From CAILZL01 sp050181835 (GTDB lineage Bacteria > Pseudomonadota > Gammaproteobacteria > Steroidobacterales > Steroidobacteraceae): 64,000 nucleotides of DNA. The stretch covers positions 1-64,000 of the forward strand of contig JBFXCU010000002.1 in NCBI GenBank assembly GCA_050181835.1, read 5' to 3'. The position numbers and the translations under genes are program-made. Below, in pieces: positions 10,114 through 19,583 of this stretch; position 1 is the first letter of the stretch, and each line of letters begins with the position of its first letter. The notes beneath the pieces were generated by a model. The model did no database searches, was not told the origin of the DNA, and saw nothing but the letters and a program-made list of their open reading frames with translations.

Positions 10114-10620
10114 TCACTGCTGGGGAGTGGTAATCCGCGGATCCGGATGCGCTAGCACCTTGTCAGTCTGCGCCTCGCGGAATGCGGCGACGGCAGCAAA
10201 AATTGGCGGATATTTATTGCCTAGTATGGCTGCGGCCAGTAAAGCGGCATTGGTGGCACCTGCTTTGCCAATTGCTAGCGTTCCTACCGGTATGCCGGCG
10301 GGCATTTGTGCAATCGACAACAACGAGTCCATGCCATTCAACGCCTTCGATTGCACTGGCACACCTAGCACTGGCAGCGTGGTTTTCGCTGCGCACATGC
10401 CGGGTAGATGGGCGGCGCCGCCGGCGCCGGCAATGATGACTTCAATGCCTCGTGAGTGCGCTGTCGCGGCGTATTCAAACAGCAGGTCGGGTGTGCGATG
10501 TGCGGAAACCACGCGCACTTCATGTGCCACCCCCAGCTGGGTGAGGGTGTCTACAGCGGATTGCATCGTCTCCCAATCGGAGCTGGAGCCCATGATGATG
10601 CCAACAAGGGGTGTGTTCAT
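10114..10620 (-). CDS. purE: N5-carboxyaminoimidazole ribonucleotide mutase
   Basis: 168-aa class I PurE, which rearranges N5-CAIR to CAIR. Conserved sequence is visible: GIIMGSSSDW at the N-terminus, the VSAHRTPD active-site loop with its histidine, AGAGGAAHLPGM and the GVPVQSK segment. It is the first gene of the purEK pair; purC, the next enzyme of the pathway, is also in this window but about 3.4 kb away in a separate unit. Confidence 0.96.
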   Translation of the reverse strand: MNTPLVGIIMGSSSDWETMQSAVDTLTQLGVAHEVRVVSAHRTPDLLFEYAATAHSRGIEVIIAGAGGAAHLPGMCAAKTTLPVLGVPVQSKALNGMDSLLSIAQMPAGIPVGTLAIGKAGATNAALLAAAILGNKYPPIFAAVAAFREAQTDKVLAHPDPRITTPQQ

Positions 10621-10693
10621 CGGCGAATTTTAGCAGTTGCTCGCAGCAAATCGACTTAAAAGTTTTTCGGGCGTATCGCTACGACGGTATGTT

Positions 10694-11230
10694 CTAGGTT
10701 GGGTTCAGCAACTCACGTAGCACGACGAACAATTCGCGCGCAGCGGCGGGAGCCTGTTTGCGCTGTCGTTCGTGCAGTGCCCGGGCGACCAAGCGCTCCA
10801 GCTGGCCGCGATCCGCCGTCGCATACTCGTTTAATAGCGCCGCTATCGCGGTGCCATCCTCACTCAGCAAACGATCTCGCCAGTGTTCGGCACGTCGCAG
10901 CCGCAGTACATCGGTACGATGTAACTGCCGCATGGCTTCTAGGGCCGCCCGGATCGGCTCAACATCGAACTTGCGCATCAGCTTGCCGATGAACTGCTTC
11001 TGCCGATACAGACCGCCATGTGCGGTGATGCGCTTGGCGACATCAATGGCATCGCGCAGCTTTTCCGGCAATTGCAACGCATCCAGTTCGTCGGGTGTCA
11101 GCTCGATCAGTGATTCGCCCAGTTGCTGCAGTTCAGTGCTTTGCCGCTTTAGCAGGCTCTTGCTGGGACCTTCATCAAAGTCGTCATCTTCTGAGTTGTG
11201 TGTGTCATAGGATTTTTTCATATGTGACAT
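10694..11230 (-). CDS. darP: DarP/YjgA family ribosome-associated protein (DUF615)
   Basis: 178-aa DUF615 protein. E. coli YjgA (DarP) associates with late 50S ribosomal precursors and aids assembly. Visible family features are the acidic N-terminus (EDDDFDEGPSKS), KRQSTELQQLGESL, and the basic helical region HGGLYRQKQFIGKLMRK. The open frame runs upstream to 11368, but the ATG at 11230 is chosen because the extra residues would overlap the divergent pmbA gene. Adjacent divergent darP/pmbA is a conserved arrangement. Confidence 0.92.
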   Translation of the reverse strand: MSHMKKSYDTHNSEDDDFDEGPSKSLLKRQSTELQQLGESLIELTPDELDALQLPEKLRDAIDVAKRITAHGGLYRQKQFIGKLMRKFDVEPIRAALEAMRQLHRTDVLRLRRAEHWRDRLLSEDGTAIAALLNEYATADRGQLERLVARALHERQRKQAPAAARELFVVLRELLNPT

Positions 11231-11298
11231 GCTAACACCGGGGTGGCATACCGCTGGTAAACTGCGAGGAATTTTCTGCGGCACATTGACGGAAACAC

Positions 11299-12648
11299 AT
11301 GTCCACCACGAGTTCGATGACCCAGGCTGATCTGCAATCCCGTGTTGAATTGGCTCTGACCGAGGCACGCCGATTAGGTGCCAGTGAGGCCGAAGCCGGC
11401 GTCAGCATGGATATCGGCCTGTCGGTCACGGCCCGCATGCGTGAAGTGGAGACGCTGGAATATCACCGCGATCGTGGCATGGGTGTGACTTTGTATCGGG
11501 GAAAGCGTAAAGGTTCTGCCAGCACGGCGGACTTGAGTGATCGGGCGATTCGCGAAACGGTAGCCAAGGCCTATAGCATTGCCGGGTTTACTGCCGAAGA
11601 CCCGTGTGCGGGACTGCCTGATGCCGACACGCTGGCACGCGACATACCCGCGCTGGATCTGAATCACCCCTGGGAGATTGAGCCAGACGCCGCGCGTGAT
11701 TTGGCTATTGCCTGCGAAGCCGCTGCATTGAATGCTGATCCGCGCATTGCCAATTCCGAAGGCGCCACGCTATCGACCCATCAAGGGTTGCGCATGTTTG
11801 GCAACAGCCTTGGGTTTGTGAATGGCTATGCCAGTACCTTGCACAGTCTTAGTTGTGCGGTGATCGGTCAGCAGAATGGTGAGATGCAACGCGATCACTG
11901 GTACAGCTCGGTGCGTGATTATCGAGATCTGGAAAGCGCACAAAGCATCGGTGCGACTGCCGCCAAGCGCACCGTGGCGCGTCTGGGTGCGCGGCAACTG
12001 ACCACACAAGTGGTACCAGTGTTATTTGTGCCCGAGCTGGCGCGGGGCTTGATCGGCAGTTTTCTCGGCGCGATTCGCGGTGGCAGTCAGTATCGTCGCT
12101 CCTCTTTTTTGCTAGATATTGCTGGCAAGCCAGTGTTTCCCTCGTGGTTCAACTGTACTGAGCGACCGCATTTGTTGAAGGCATTGGGCAGTGCACCGTT
12201 TGATTCAGAAGGTGTAGCAACCCGTGATCGACAGTGGGTGGATGCGGGTGTGGTAACCGGTTATGTGCTCAGCACTTACTCAGCGCGTAAATTGGGGTTA
12301 AAAACTACGGGTAATGCTGGTGGTGTTCATAACCTGATTGTCGAGCCCGGTTCTGCCAGCGGCACACAGGATTTCGCAGCGTTGTTAAAGACCATGAATC
12401 GCGGTCTGGTGGTTACCGAGTTGATGGGCAGTGGCGTTAATGGCGTTACTGGTGATTACTCACGGGGGGCAGCAGGCATGTGGGTGGAGAACGGCCAATT
12501 GGCCTATCCGGTACACGAGATCACTATCGCCGGTAATTTGAAAGACATGTATCGACAGATTGTGGCTGTCGGCAGCGACATTGATGCCCGTGGCGGCATT
12601 CGCACCGGGTCTATCTTGCTGGAGTCGATGACAGTGGCCGGCGGCTAG
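11299..12648 (+). CDS. pmbA: TldE/PmbA metalloprotease-related subunit
   Basis: 449-aa partner of TldD; TldE lacks the zinc site itself and forms the heterodimer with TldD. Typical sequence includes ARMREVETLEYHRDRG near the N-terminus, the LIGSFLGAIRGGSQYR region and the C-terminal ELMGSGVNGVTGDYSRGA followed by EITIAGNLKDM. It is transcribed away from darP. Its stop meets the end of the minus-strand yihY-like gene, the two ends overlapping by four bases. Confidence 0.95.
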   Translation: MSTTSSMTQADLQSRVELALTEARRLGASEAEAGVSMDIGLSVTARMREVETLEYHRDRGMGVTLYRGKRKGSASTADLSDRAIRETVAKAYSIAGFTAEDPCAGLPDADTLARDIPALDLNHPWEIEPDAARDLAIACEAAALNADPRIANSEGATLSTHQGLRMFGNSLGFVNGYASTLHSLSCAVIGQQNGEMQRDHWYSSVRDYRDLESAQSIGATAAKRTVARLGARQLTTQVVPVLFVPELARGLIGSFLGAIRGGSQYRRSSFLLDIAGKPVFPSWFNCTERPHLLKALGSAPFDSEGVATRDRQWVDAGVVTGYVLSTYSARKLGLKTTGNAGGVHNLIVEPGSASGTQDFAALLKTMNRGLVVTELMGSGVNGVTGDYSRGAAGMWVENGQLAYPVHEITIAGNLKDMYRQIVAVGSDIDARGGIRTGSILLESMTVAGG

Positions 12649-13958
12649 TGGTTCACTGACGGCGCCTGAGTAGCGACCAAGTTGGCTAGGGTGCGTCCCT
12701 GCGTGCTGTGATTAAAGGCTTCTGCGGCAGCGATCGCCACTGCCTCCGCAACAATTTCCGGTCTGACCATGTGCTCAGTGGCATGGTGTGTGTCACCGCG
12801 CAGCACGCTGAAGATTTCGCTGAGAGTAATGGTGGCGGGGTCGCGCCCCGGCAGGTAGCACTCATCATCAGTGGTTACCAGCAAACCAGATGATTCTAAT
12901 GCTTGAAACACTAGCTTTAACGGTGAGGCAGGTACATTGAAGCGCGCTGACAATTGATTGAGCGTCCAATGCGGCGTGCCTTGCTGGTAGTCGCGCGCGA
13001 TCAAATACATCACTGACAGCCCCAGTCGTTCCTGCAGCGTGGCACTTAGGGAGATATTGTGATGTCCCGTCCGTAATGATTGTGGATGTTGTACGTAGAA
13101 AGAGATTTGCGCGCCCAGCAGCAAAATCATCCATGACATGTAGATCCAGATCAGCGCCAGAATGACGATGGCAAAGCCAGCATAGATCAGCGTAGTTTGT
13201 GCTGAGCTGGCGACAAACCGGGTGAAAAAGTAACCGCCCACTGTCCACAAGGTACCTGCGCTTAGGCCGCCGACCAGTGCAGCGTGCAACTTTACGCGAG
13301 TGTTGGGAATGAATAGGTATAGCAGCGTCATCACCGCACTAACCATTAACCAAGTGCCGAGTTGGCGGGTGTGTAGCAGTAGCCACGCTACTGGCGATAA
13401 ATGGCTGAGGCTGGTAACTGGATCGGAATTCAGCAAAGCCACCAACGCAACAATGAACACCGGCGCAATCACCATCACGCTCAGGTACTCGCTGAAGCGT
13501 CGCGCCCAGCTGCGTGGTTTCTCTACTTGCCAGATGAAATTGAAACACGCTTCCACTTTTTGAATGGTGGAAATGACGGTGTAGATCAGAAACGCCAGAC
13601 TGATGGGGCCCAGCACGCCGCCGCGCACGCCATTAACAAAGCCCATGATACGGTTGGTCAATTCGGTGGCTTTGTCACCAATCGGTTCGAGGAACTGATA
13701 CAGCACCACTTCCAGATCCTGGTCGTAACCCAAGCCTTTTAATACTGAAAAAGCCAGCGCCAGAAAGGGAGCAACTGATAACAGCGTGGAGTACACCAAG
13801 CTCATGGCGCGCAGTGTCAACTCGCCTTGCGCCATGTCACGTACCAACGCATAGGGATAGCGCAGTAGCTTTAATAGCGGCTGCAAATGTTTGCTTACCC
13901 CGTCAGAGCCCGGATCAAACAGCCATTGCTTAAGTCGATTGGTAACAGCAGGCAGCAT
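12645..13958 (-). CDS. YihY/RNase BN-like inner membrane protein
   Basis: 437-aa YihY family membrane protein. The family was once labelled ribonuclease BN but that activity belongs to another protein; its real function is unknown. Several transmembrane helices are visible (for example around FLIYTVISTI, VMVIAPVFIVALVALL, GFAIVILALIWIYMSWMILL), with the family motif ending LLGAQISF. A C-terminal cytoplasmic region (residues about 320-437) resembles a winged-helix segment. The ATG at 13958 is chosen because the longer frame would run into purC. Confidence 0.88.
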   Translation of the reverse strand: MLPAVTNRLKQWLFDPGSDGVSKHLQPLLKLLRYPYALVRDMAQGELTLRAMSLVYSTLLSVAPFLALAFSVLKGLGYDQDLEVVLYQFLEPIGDKATELTNRIMGFVNGVRGGVLGPISLAFLIYTVISTIQKVEACFNFIWQVEKPRSWARRFSEYLSVMVIAPVFIVALVALLNSDPVTSLSHLSPVAWLLLHTRQLGTWLMVSAVMTLLYLFIPNTRVKLHAALVGGLSAGTLWTVGGYFFTRFVASSAQTTLIYAGFAIVILALIWIYMSWMILLLGAQISFYVQHPQSLRTGHHNISLSATLQERLGLSVMYLIARDYQQGTPHWTLNQLSARFNVPASPLKLVFQALESSGLLVTTDDECYLPGRDPATITLSEIFSVLRGDTHHATEHMVRPEIVAEAVAIAAAEAFNHSTQGRTLANLVATQAPSVNH

Positions 13959-13992
13959 CTTGTGGTAATGATCGGTCGTGGGTAATGAGCAG

Positions 13993-14904
13993 CTAAACCG
14001 TAGTTGGTAGCAAGCGCTGTAGTGCTTCCTGATACTTGTCGCTAGTACGTTGCAGGATCGCAGCGGGTAGCTGCGGGCCGGGCGCGCGTTTGTCCCAATC
14101 CAGTGTTTCCAGATAATCGCGCACAAATTGTTTATCGAAACTGGGCGGGCTGGTGCCGGGTTGATAGGTATCAACCGGCCAGAAGCGCGAGGAGTCCGGT
14201 GTGAGTGCTTCATCGATCAACACCAATTGACCTGCTTCATCCACACCAAACTCAAACTTGGTGTCCGCGATAATGATGCCGCGTTGTAGGGCATAGTCAG
14301 CGGCAAACTGGTATAGCGCGATGGCCGTGCTGCGAATTTTCTCAGCGAGATCTGTACCGACAATCTGTATTACCTGGTTGAAGTCGATGTTTTCATCATG
14401 GGTGCCCACTGGCGCTTTGGTGGTGGGCGTGAATATCGGCGCAGGTAATTTGTCGGCCTGCCGCAAACCAGTCGGCAATTGGGTGCCGCACACACTGCCG
14501 GTTTGCTGATAATCCTTCCAGCCGGAACCTATCAGATAGCCTCTGACAACCGCTTCGATGGGTAACGCTTTGAGTCGTTTCACGATCAAGGCGCGGTCTA
14601 CTAGCAAGGCCAGTTCGACAGGATCGCTGATAATCTCACTCAGATCGCGCTGAGTCAGATGATTTGGCACAATGTGCGCGGTTTTGGCGAACCAGAATTT
14701 TGAAATCTCGGTTAACACCCGCCCCTTGCCCGGAATTGGATCGGGCAGGATCACGTCGAAAGCGCTCAGGCGATCGGTTGTGACGATCAGCATGGAGTGC
14801 GCATCCACCGCGTACAAATCTCGCACCTTGCCTTGATGTAGGCGGGTCAGGCTGCTGAGATGTGATTCGCGCATAGGTGGCGAGACGGCGACTGGGTTTG
14901 ACAT
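13993..14904 (-). CDS. purC: SAICAR synthase
   Basis: 303-aa phosphoribosylaminoimidazole-succinocarboxamide synthase, joining CAIR and aspartate. Family motifs: HQGKVRDLYAVD, TTDRLSAFDV, VVRGYLIGSGWKDYQ, DTKFEFG and LIDEALTPDSSR. At about 300 aa it is the longer form rather than the 237-aa form of E. coli. The ATG at 14904 is supported by the conserved N-terminus; 25 upstream in-frame codons are probably untranslated. It lies upstream of the yihY-like gene on the same strand with a short gap. Confidence 0.95.
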   Translation of the reverse strand: MSNPVAVSPPMRESHLSSLTRLHQGKVRDLYAVDAHSMLIVTTDRLSAFDVILPDPIPGKGRVLTEISKFWFAKTAHIVPNHLTQRDLSEIISDPVELALLVDRALIVKRLKALPIEAVVRGYLIGSGWKDYQQTGSVCGTQLPTGLRQADKLPAPIFTPTTKAPVGTHDENIDFNQVIQIVGTDLAEKIRSTAIALYQFAADYALQRGIIIADTKFEFGVDEAGQLVLIDEALTPDSSRFWPVDTYQPGTSPPSFDKQFVRDYLETLDWDKRAPGPQLPAAILQRTSDKYQEALQRLLPTTV

Positions 14905-15029
14905 GATTGAGTAGGTGAGGATTGGTTGCGCTAAACAGAGCGCGATTCTGGCAGCGCTGAGTGTCGCTACACAAGGCAAGCTTTGTTTCGGCGGCTCGAG
15001 CAGGTTGATTTTTGAGGTAAGTAGGGCTG

Positions 15030-15809
15030 ATGTGGTACGGCAAATTGATTGGCGCCTTGATTGGCTTTATTGCAGGACATGGCATTGCGGGCGCCATGAT
15101 CGGTGCCTTTATCGGCCATCTATTCGATGTCGAACGCAGTGGTGGTCGCCGCAGCGGCAACGCGCAATCCGTTCAGCAACTGTTTTTTCGCACCACGTTT
15201 CAGATGATGGGGCATATCGCCAAGGCGGACGGGCGGGTATCCGAACAGGAAATTCAGGCGGCGCGGCGCGTGATGGCGCAGTTTCGCTTGACGGAAGCTG
15301 ATGTTCGCCGCGCGATTGAATTGTTTGGTCAAGGTAAGTCCAAAGAGTTTTCGGTTGACGCATGTCTGCAAGAATTGTCACGCGGTTTGGGCAGGCGAGT
15401 CGATTTGCGCTTGATGTTTGTGCAGATCCAGTTGCAGACAGCGTTATTAGGCGCAGGCTTGAACCCTGCCAGTCGCGCTATTCTCATGCGCATCTGCATG
15501 GCGTTGGGTATCTCGGCACAACAATTTGCGCAAATGGAGTCGATGCTGCATATGCATGGCGCTGCGGGCAGTACCGCGCAACGCAGTGGTGCGTCATCGC
15601 TGACCGAAGCGTATCAAGTGCTGGGTGTAAATAGCGTTGCCAGCGATGCTGAAGTGACTAAAGCTTATCGACGCTTAATGAATCAGAATCATCCCGACAA
15701 GCTGGTAGCCAAGGGGTTGCCGGAGTCCATGATGGAAGCTGCGCAAGAAAAGACCCGCAATATTCGCTCTGCTTACGAAGTGATTTGTGAAGCGCGCGGG
15801 ATCAAGTGA
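15030..15809 (+). CDS. djlA: DjlA-like co-chaperone (TerB-DnaJ)
   Basis: 259-aa protein with a short Gly/Ala-rich membrane segment at residues 5-30 (IGALIGFIAGHGIAGAMIGA), a TerB-like helical domain (about 55-165) and a C-terminal J domain (about 190-256) with the HPD motif in NQNHPDKL. This order is that of DjlA, a membrane-bound DnaK co-chaperone. ATG at 15030 has an upstream GAGGTAAG ribosome site. Transcribed alone, divergently from purC. Confidence 0.9.
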   Translation: MWYGKLIGALIGFIAGHGIAGAMIGAFIGHLFDVERSGGRRSGNAQSVQQLFFRTTFQMMGHIAKADGRVSEQEIQAARRVMAQFRLTEADVRRAIELFGQGKSKEFSVDACLQELSRGLGRRVDLRLMFVQIQLQTALLGAGLNPASRAILMRICMALGISAQQFAQMESMLHMHGAAGSTAQRSGASSLTEAYQVLGVNSVASDAEVTKAYRRLMNQNHPDKLVAKGLPESMMEAAQEKTRNIRSAYEVICEARGIK

Positions 15810-15913
15810 GTTTGAAAAGTTAACGTGTAGCAAGAGGGCTTCGTACTAAGATCAACGAAGGTGCTATGACGTTTTAGAAAGATGAATGTTTCTTTAAATC
15901 TCAATGCATAAAT

Positions 15914-16804
15914 TCAGCCGCGACGCTTTTTGGTGTCGGTTGGATCAATTTGTTCGGCGCCATTCGCAGCTCGCTTCTCCATATTTACCAGCGCGATTCC
16001 GCCGAGTATGGCTGTGGAAGTCAGCACCAAGCGCAAGGTTACGGGCTCGCCAAGAAAAGCGATGGCACCCAAGGCTGCAATGACGGGAACACTGAGCTGC
16101 ACTGTCGCGGCGTTGGTTGTTTTTAACGCAGGCAATGCTGTGTACCAAATGGCATAGCCTATTCCGGAAGCCACTGCGCCCGAGAAAACCGCGTACCAAA
16201 ACCCAGCGCTATCCAGAGACGCACGATCATGCATCAACACGCTCAACGCTGCGGCTAAGGGAGCAGCGCGCAGGAAATTTCCTGTCGTTACCGTGGTGGG
16301 ATCGCCCGCACCTCTCCCACGCAAAGAATAGATGCCCCACGCAACTCCCGCACCCAACATCAATACGGTACCTAATAAGGGCGGCGCAGTAAGACTTGGC
16401 AACAAAAAACCAGCCAACCCGCCGAGGGCGAGTACAAGACCGACGAGCTGTAGCCCCTGTAACCGCTCTCCTGAGTAAATACCATGGGCAATCATCGTTG
16501 CCTGGACAGCGCCAAATAGCAGCAGCGCGCCCATTGCTGCGGGCAGGCTTACATAGGCAAAAGAAAAACCAGCAGCATAAACAACCAACGCACATGCCGA
16601 TAGCCAGTTGCCATTGCCGGTACCCCTGCCGCGACCCAGTCGCACGACCAGCCAAAGAGTTACTGCTCCGGCGATCAGTCGGATTGTGGTGAAGCTCGCT
16701 GGATCAATGTGAGTGTGTTTTAGAGCGACGCGGCACAGCAGCGAATTTCCTGCAAAGGCAATCATGGCCAGCGACGTCAGGGTAACTATGCGCGCGTTCG
16801 ACAT
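15914..16804 (-). CDS. EamA/DMT family transporter
   Basis: 296-aa drug/metabolite transporter superfamily protein with about ten hydrophobic helices in two repeated EamA halves (TLTSLAMIAFAGNSLLCRVA at the start of the first; VLMLGAGVAWGIYSLRGRGA at the start of the second). The N-terminal half is typical of exporters of small metabolites or amino acids, but no substrate can be assigned. The C-terminus is basic (KKRRG). It stands alone between djlA and rpe, which run the other way. Confidence 0.85.
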   Translation of the reverse strand: MSNARIVTLTSLAMIAFAGNSLLCRVALKHTHIDPASFTTIRLIAGAVTLWLVVRLGRGRGTGNGNWLSACALVVYAAGFSFAYVSLPAAMGALLLFGAVQATMIAHGIYSGERLQGLQLVGLVLALGGLAGFLLPSLTAPPLLGTVLMLGAGVAWGIYSLRGRGAGDPTTVTTGNFLRAAPLAAALSVLMHDRASLDSAGFWYAVFSGAVASGIGYAIWYTALPALKTTNAATVQLSVPVIAALGAIAFLGEPVTLRLVLTSTAILGGIALVNMEKRAANGAEQIDPTDTKKRRG

Positions 16805-17043
16805 TTCAATCCTTCAACGCGGTTGAGCTAAGTCTTCGCAGCCCAACGATTGACGTTTGTACCTACGCGGATGTTGGGCTTCACGGCGTTCAGTCCAACC
16901 TACGTGCTACACATGGGCCAGCAACGTGTTGCCCAGTCTATATTGAAAGCGGTGATGTGTATCATGGTGAAAGGTATTTCATCTTCGAAGAAGGCGTGCA
17001 GACTGGTAGAGTGCGAACCATTCCAAACATCGCCGGAGCTAAG

Positions 17044-17727
17044 ATGCTGCCTCCCTGGATCGCCCCTTCGATTCTATCTGCCGACTTTGCCCGCCTAGGT
17101 GAGGAAGTCAATGCGGTGCTGGCGGCCGGTGCCGACATCGTGCACTTCGATGTCATGGACAATCACTACGTGCCCAATCTCACCATCGGCCCGCTGCTGT
17201 GCGAGGCGCTGCGCAAGCATGGCATCATCGCGCCGATTGATGTGCATCTGATGGTCAAGCCGGTGGATCGCATTATTCCCGACTTTGCTAAAGCCGGTGC
17301 CAGCATGATTACCTTTCATCCCGAAGCCAGCGAGCATGTGGATCGCACACTGGGGTTGATCCGCGATAACGGGTGTCAAGCAGGTTTGGTGTTCAATCCA
17401 GCCACGCCGCTGAATTGGCTGGATCATGTTATGGATAAAGTCGACATGGTTCTGTTGATGTCGGTGAACCCCGGCTTCGGTGGTCAGCAGTTCATTCCGG
17501 GGGCGCTGGTTAAATGTGTTGAAGCGCGTCGGCGTATCAATGCATCTGGTAGAGCGATACGGTTGGAGATTGATGGCGGGGTAAAGATTGATAACGTCGC
17601 GGCGATTGCTGCGGCGGGCGTCGATACCTTCGTCGCAGGCTCGGCGATCTTTGGCGCCAAGGACTATCAAGCGACTATTGCTGCTTTGCGTGCAGAGATT
17701 GCCAAGGGCTATCAGTCAGTGAAGTAA
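17044..17727 (+). CDS. rpe: Ribulose-phosphate 3-epimerase
   Basis: 227-aa TIM-barrel enzyme interconverting ribulose 5-phosphate and xylulose 5-phosphate. Active-site and metal-ligand motifs are visible: APSILSADFARLGEE, HFDVMDNHYVPN, MLMSVNPGFGGQ-like VNPGFGGQQF, and EIDGGVK. The frame extends upstream to 16957, but ATG 17044 begins the conserved N-terminus MLPPWIAPS. The 240-bp gap before it holds no further gene. A strong symmetric terminator follows at 17805. Confidence 0.96.
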   Translation: MLPPWIAPSILSADFARLGEEVNAVLAAGADIVHFDVMDNHYVPNLTIGPLLCEALRKHGIIAPIDVHLMVKPVDRIIPDFAKAGASMITFHPEASEHVDRTLGLIRDNGCQAGLVFNPATPLNWLDHVMDKVDMVLLMSVNPGFGGQQFIPGALVKCVEARRRINASGRAIRLEIDGGVKIDNVAAIAAAGVDTFVAGSAIFGAKDYQATIAALRAEIAKGYQSVK

Positions 17728-17804
17728 TGCCTGCACAACCGTATTAGAAAATGATTTTCTGCTGCTCACCGAGATGAACTTTGTTAATCGCAGTGTTCGA
17801 AATA

Positions 17805-17833
17805 GAAACAGCCCGGTCTAACCGGGCTGTTTC
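17805..17833. terminator. Bidirectional intrinsic terminator between rpe and clp
   Basis: A perfect inverted repeat GAAACAGCCCGG with a five-base loop (tctaa) and the matching CCGGGCTGTTTC arm. A-rich and T-rich ends on both sides let it serve the plus-strand rpe and the minus-strand regulator gene, whose ends converge on it. Confidence 0.85.
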
Positions 17834-17863
17834 CTGATGCGTCACAGATGAGGTGCGGATCAG

Positions 17864-18580
17864 CTATTCGTCATCCTCAACTGTTGCACGCACTTTTTGC
17901 ATTGGTCTGGCGACCATGCCTGCTGGTCGCGCTTTTACTTTGGGTCGTGCGCCGAACACCACAATGGTTTTGCCAGTGGCGCGCAGCAAGCCTTGTTCTT
18001 CCAGAACCTTGAGCACTCGTCCCGCCATTTCGCGTGAGCAGCCAACCAAGCGTGACAGCTCCTGACGGCTGACTTTGATCTGCATGCCTTCTGGATGGGT
18101 CATGGCATCCGGCTCACCACAGAGATCCATGATGGCGTGTGCGACGCGACCAGTGACATCCACGAATGCCAAGTCACCTAACTTTTTATTGGTGCGATCC
18201 AGTCGGGTGGCGAGTTGGGTGGCCAGCTCAAACACCAAGCCGGGGCTTTCGGATGCCAGTTGTCGGAAGCGCGGGTAAGTCATTTCCGCCAGTTCGCAGG
18301 CTTGGCGAGTCCGCACCCACGCGCTGCGAGTAGGTTGATCGTAGAACAAACCCATCTCGCCGAAGAATTGTCCTTTGTTGAGGTAGGCAAGCACCATCTC
18401 GTTGCCTTCTTCGTCTTCGATCATCACTTCGACCGAACCGCTGACGATGTAATACAAAACGTCGGGCAGGTCGCCTGCATGAATAATGACTGTTTTTGAC
18501 GGTACAGAGCGAATACGGCAATAGCTCAGGAAGCGATTAATCGCAGGTACATCACTCAATGGTCGCGCGCCTTCATCCAT
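17864..18580 (-). CDS. clp: Crp-family regulator of the Vfr/Clp type
   Basis: 238-aa cyclic-nucleotide-binding transcription factor. The cNMP-binding beta roll spans residues about 25-125 (SGSVEVMIEDEEGNEMVLAY, GQFFGEMGLF) and a Crp-type helix-turn-helix lies near residues 170-205 (SRQELSRLVGCSREMAGRVL). It resembles Xanthomonas Clp and Pseudomonas Vfr, regulators of virulence and motility. The C-terminus carries an extra basic tail of about 25 residues. The neighbourhood rpe, clp, coq7 recalls Xanthomonadales. Which effector (cAMP, cyclic di-GMP or none) it senses cannot be decided by reading. Confidence 0.85.
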   Translation of the reverse strand: MDEGARPLSDVPAINRFLSYCRIRSVPSKTVIIHAGDLPDVLYYIVSGSVEVMIEDEEGNEMVLAYLNKGQFFGEMGLFYDQPTRSAWVRTRQACELAEMTYPRFRQLASESPGLVFELATQLATRLDRTNKKLGDLAFVDVTGRVAHAIMDLCGEPDAMTHPEGMQIKVSRQELSRLVGCSREMAGRVLKVLEEQGLLRATGKTIVVFGARPKVKARPAGMVARPMQKVRATVEDDE

Positions 18581-18704
18581 TTTCGGGCCTCTATCGTTGT
18601 GTTTTTATGCGCAAGTAAACATAAGTGCGCAAACCTTGGGTATGCTTTTTAATACAGTATTCATGCTATCGCAAGTGTTGTAACGCTTGCGTGGCTTTGA
18701 TGTT

Positions 18705-19361
18705 CTAGAATCGTTGCGCGGTAAACGTCATCAGTTTAGCGGTTAATCGCATCAATGTCTGGATCGGGCCGGGGGGTATTTCACCACCTTGATGTAATGC
18801 CTGTTCGCCATGGCGAGCCTCATCGCGCACCATTTGTTCAAGCACAGTACGACTGCGTGCGTCATCTTGTGGTAGTTGTGCGAGGTGTTTTTGTAGGTGC
18901 GCGACCACCTGCTTCTCGGTCTCGGCGACAAAGCCGAGGCTGCGTTTGTCGCCGCTGATTCCTGCCAACGCACCGATGGCAAATGATCCTGCGTACCACA
19001 GTGGGTCGAGTCGGCTAGGATGATCGTTGAGTTCTTGCAGGCGTTGGGCACACCACGCGAGATGGTCGACTTCTTCCTGCGCCGCCTGATGCATCGCGTC
19101 GCGCACCCCTTCCAGTTTTGCGGTAGCGGCTTGACCGTGATATAGGGCCTGGGCACAGATTTCTCCAGCATGATTGACGCGCATCATTCCGGCGATTTGG
19201 TGTCGAGTAGCCGAGTCTTGCACGGTTTCTGGAATGTCTGCAGCGGGGTAGGGCCGCGTGGCCACGTGCGGGCCACTGGCTGATTTCAGTAACTTGTCTA
19301 GTTTGAGCAGAGCGCGGTCAGCGGGAGTGAGCTGGCGGTGCTGCGTGGGTGTGGTTTGCAT
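18705..19361 (-). CDS. coq7: Demethoxyubiquinone hydroxylase Coq7
   Basis: 218-aa di-iron hydroxylase for the last hydroxylation of ubiquinone synthesis. The iron-ligand motifs are visible: VNHAGEICAQALYHG, AAQEEVDHLAWC, VAETEKQV and VRDEARHGEQA. The open frame reaches 19826, but that extension would cross the rplM gene and its promoter; ATG 19361 gives the normal length. Two further ubiquinone hydroxylases are encoded at 26809 and 28050. Confidence 0.93.
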   Translation of the reverse strand: MQTTPTQHRQLTPADRALLKLDKLLKSASGPHVATRPYPAADIPETVQDSATRHQIAGMMRVNHAGEICAQALYHGQAATAKLEGVRDAMHQAAQEEVDHLAWCAQRLQELNDHPSRLDPLWYAGSFAIGALAGISGDKRSLGFVAETEKQVVAHLQKHLAQLPQDDARSRTVLEQMVRDEARHGEQALHQGGEIPPGPIQTLMRLTAKLMTFTAQRF

Positions 19362-19583
19362 GCGCTGATTATGGTCTGGCGGCCCGGCGTGGTCACCTGA
19401 GTTTGGGAGATTTTTGTGGTTTCGCTGCATGGACGGTGGGGTTCTACACATATATATGGTGGATATGAGTGTTGTTGACCCGCTGATACTGAATTCAATA
19501 CGTTTCCGGGTTTGCAAAGCGGGGGGGCGTCCATTAGAATCGCGCGCCTTTCGCCTCAGTCTTGAAGTCTTTCGGAGTCTTTG

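Noticed and set aside
10127..10633. 168-codon frame antisense to purE
   Set aside because: Same length as purE by mirrored codon structure; purE motifs are unmistakable on the other strand.
13993..14213. N-terminal extension of the yihY-like gene into purC
   Set aside because: The extra 85 residues overlap purC coding sequence and lack the membrane protein character that starts at 13958.
14636..15160. 174-codon frame across the purC-djlA divergent region
   Set aside because: Overlaps both genes in other frames and shows no coding pattern.
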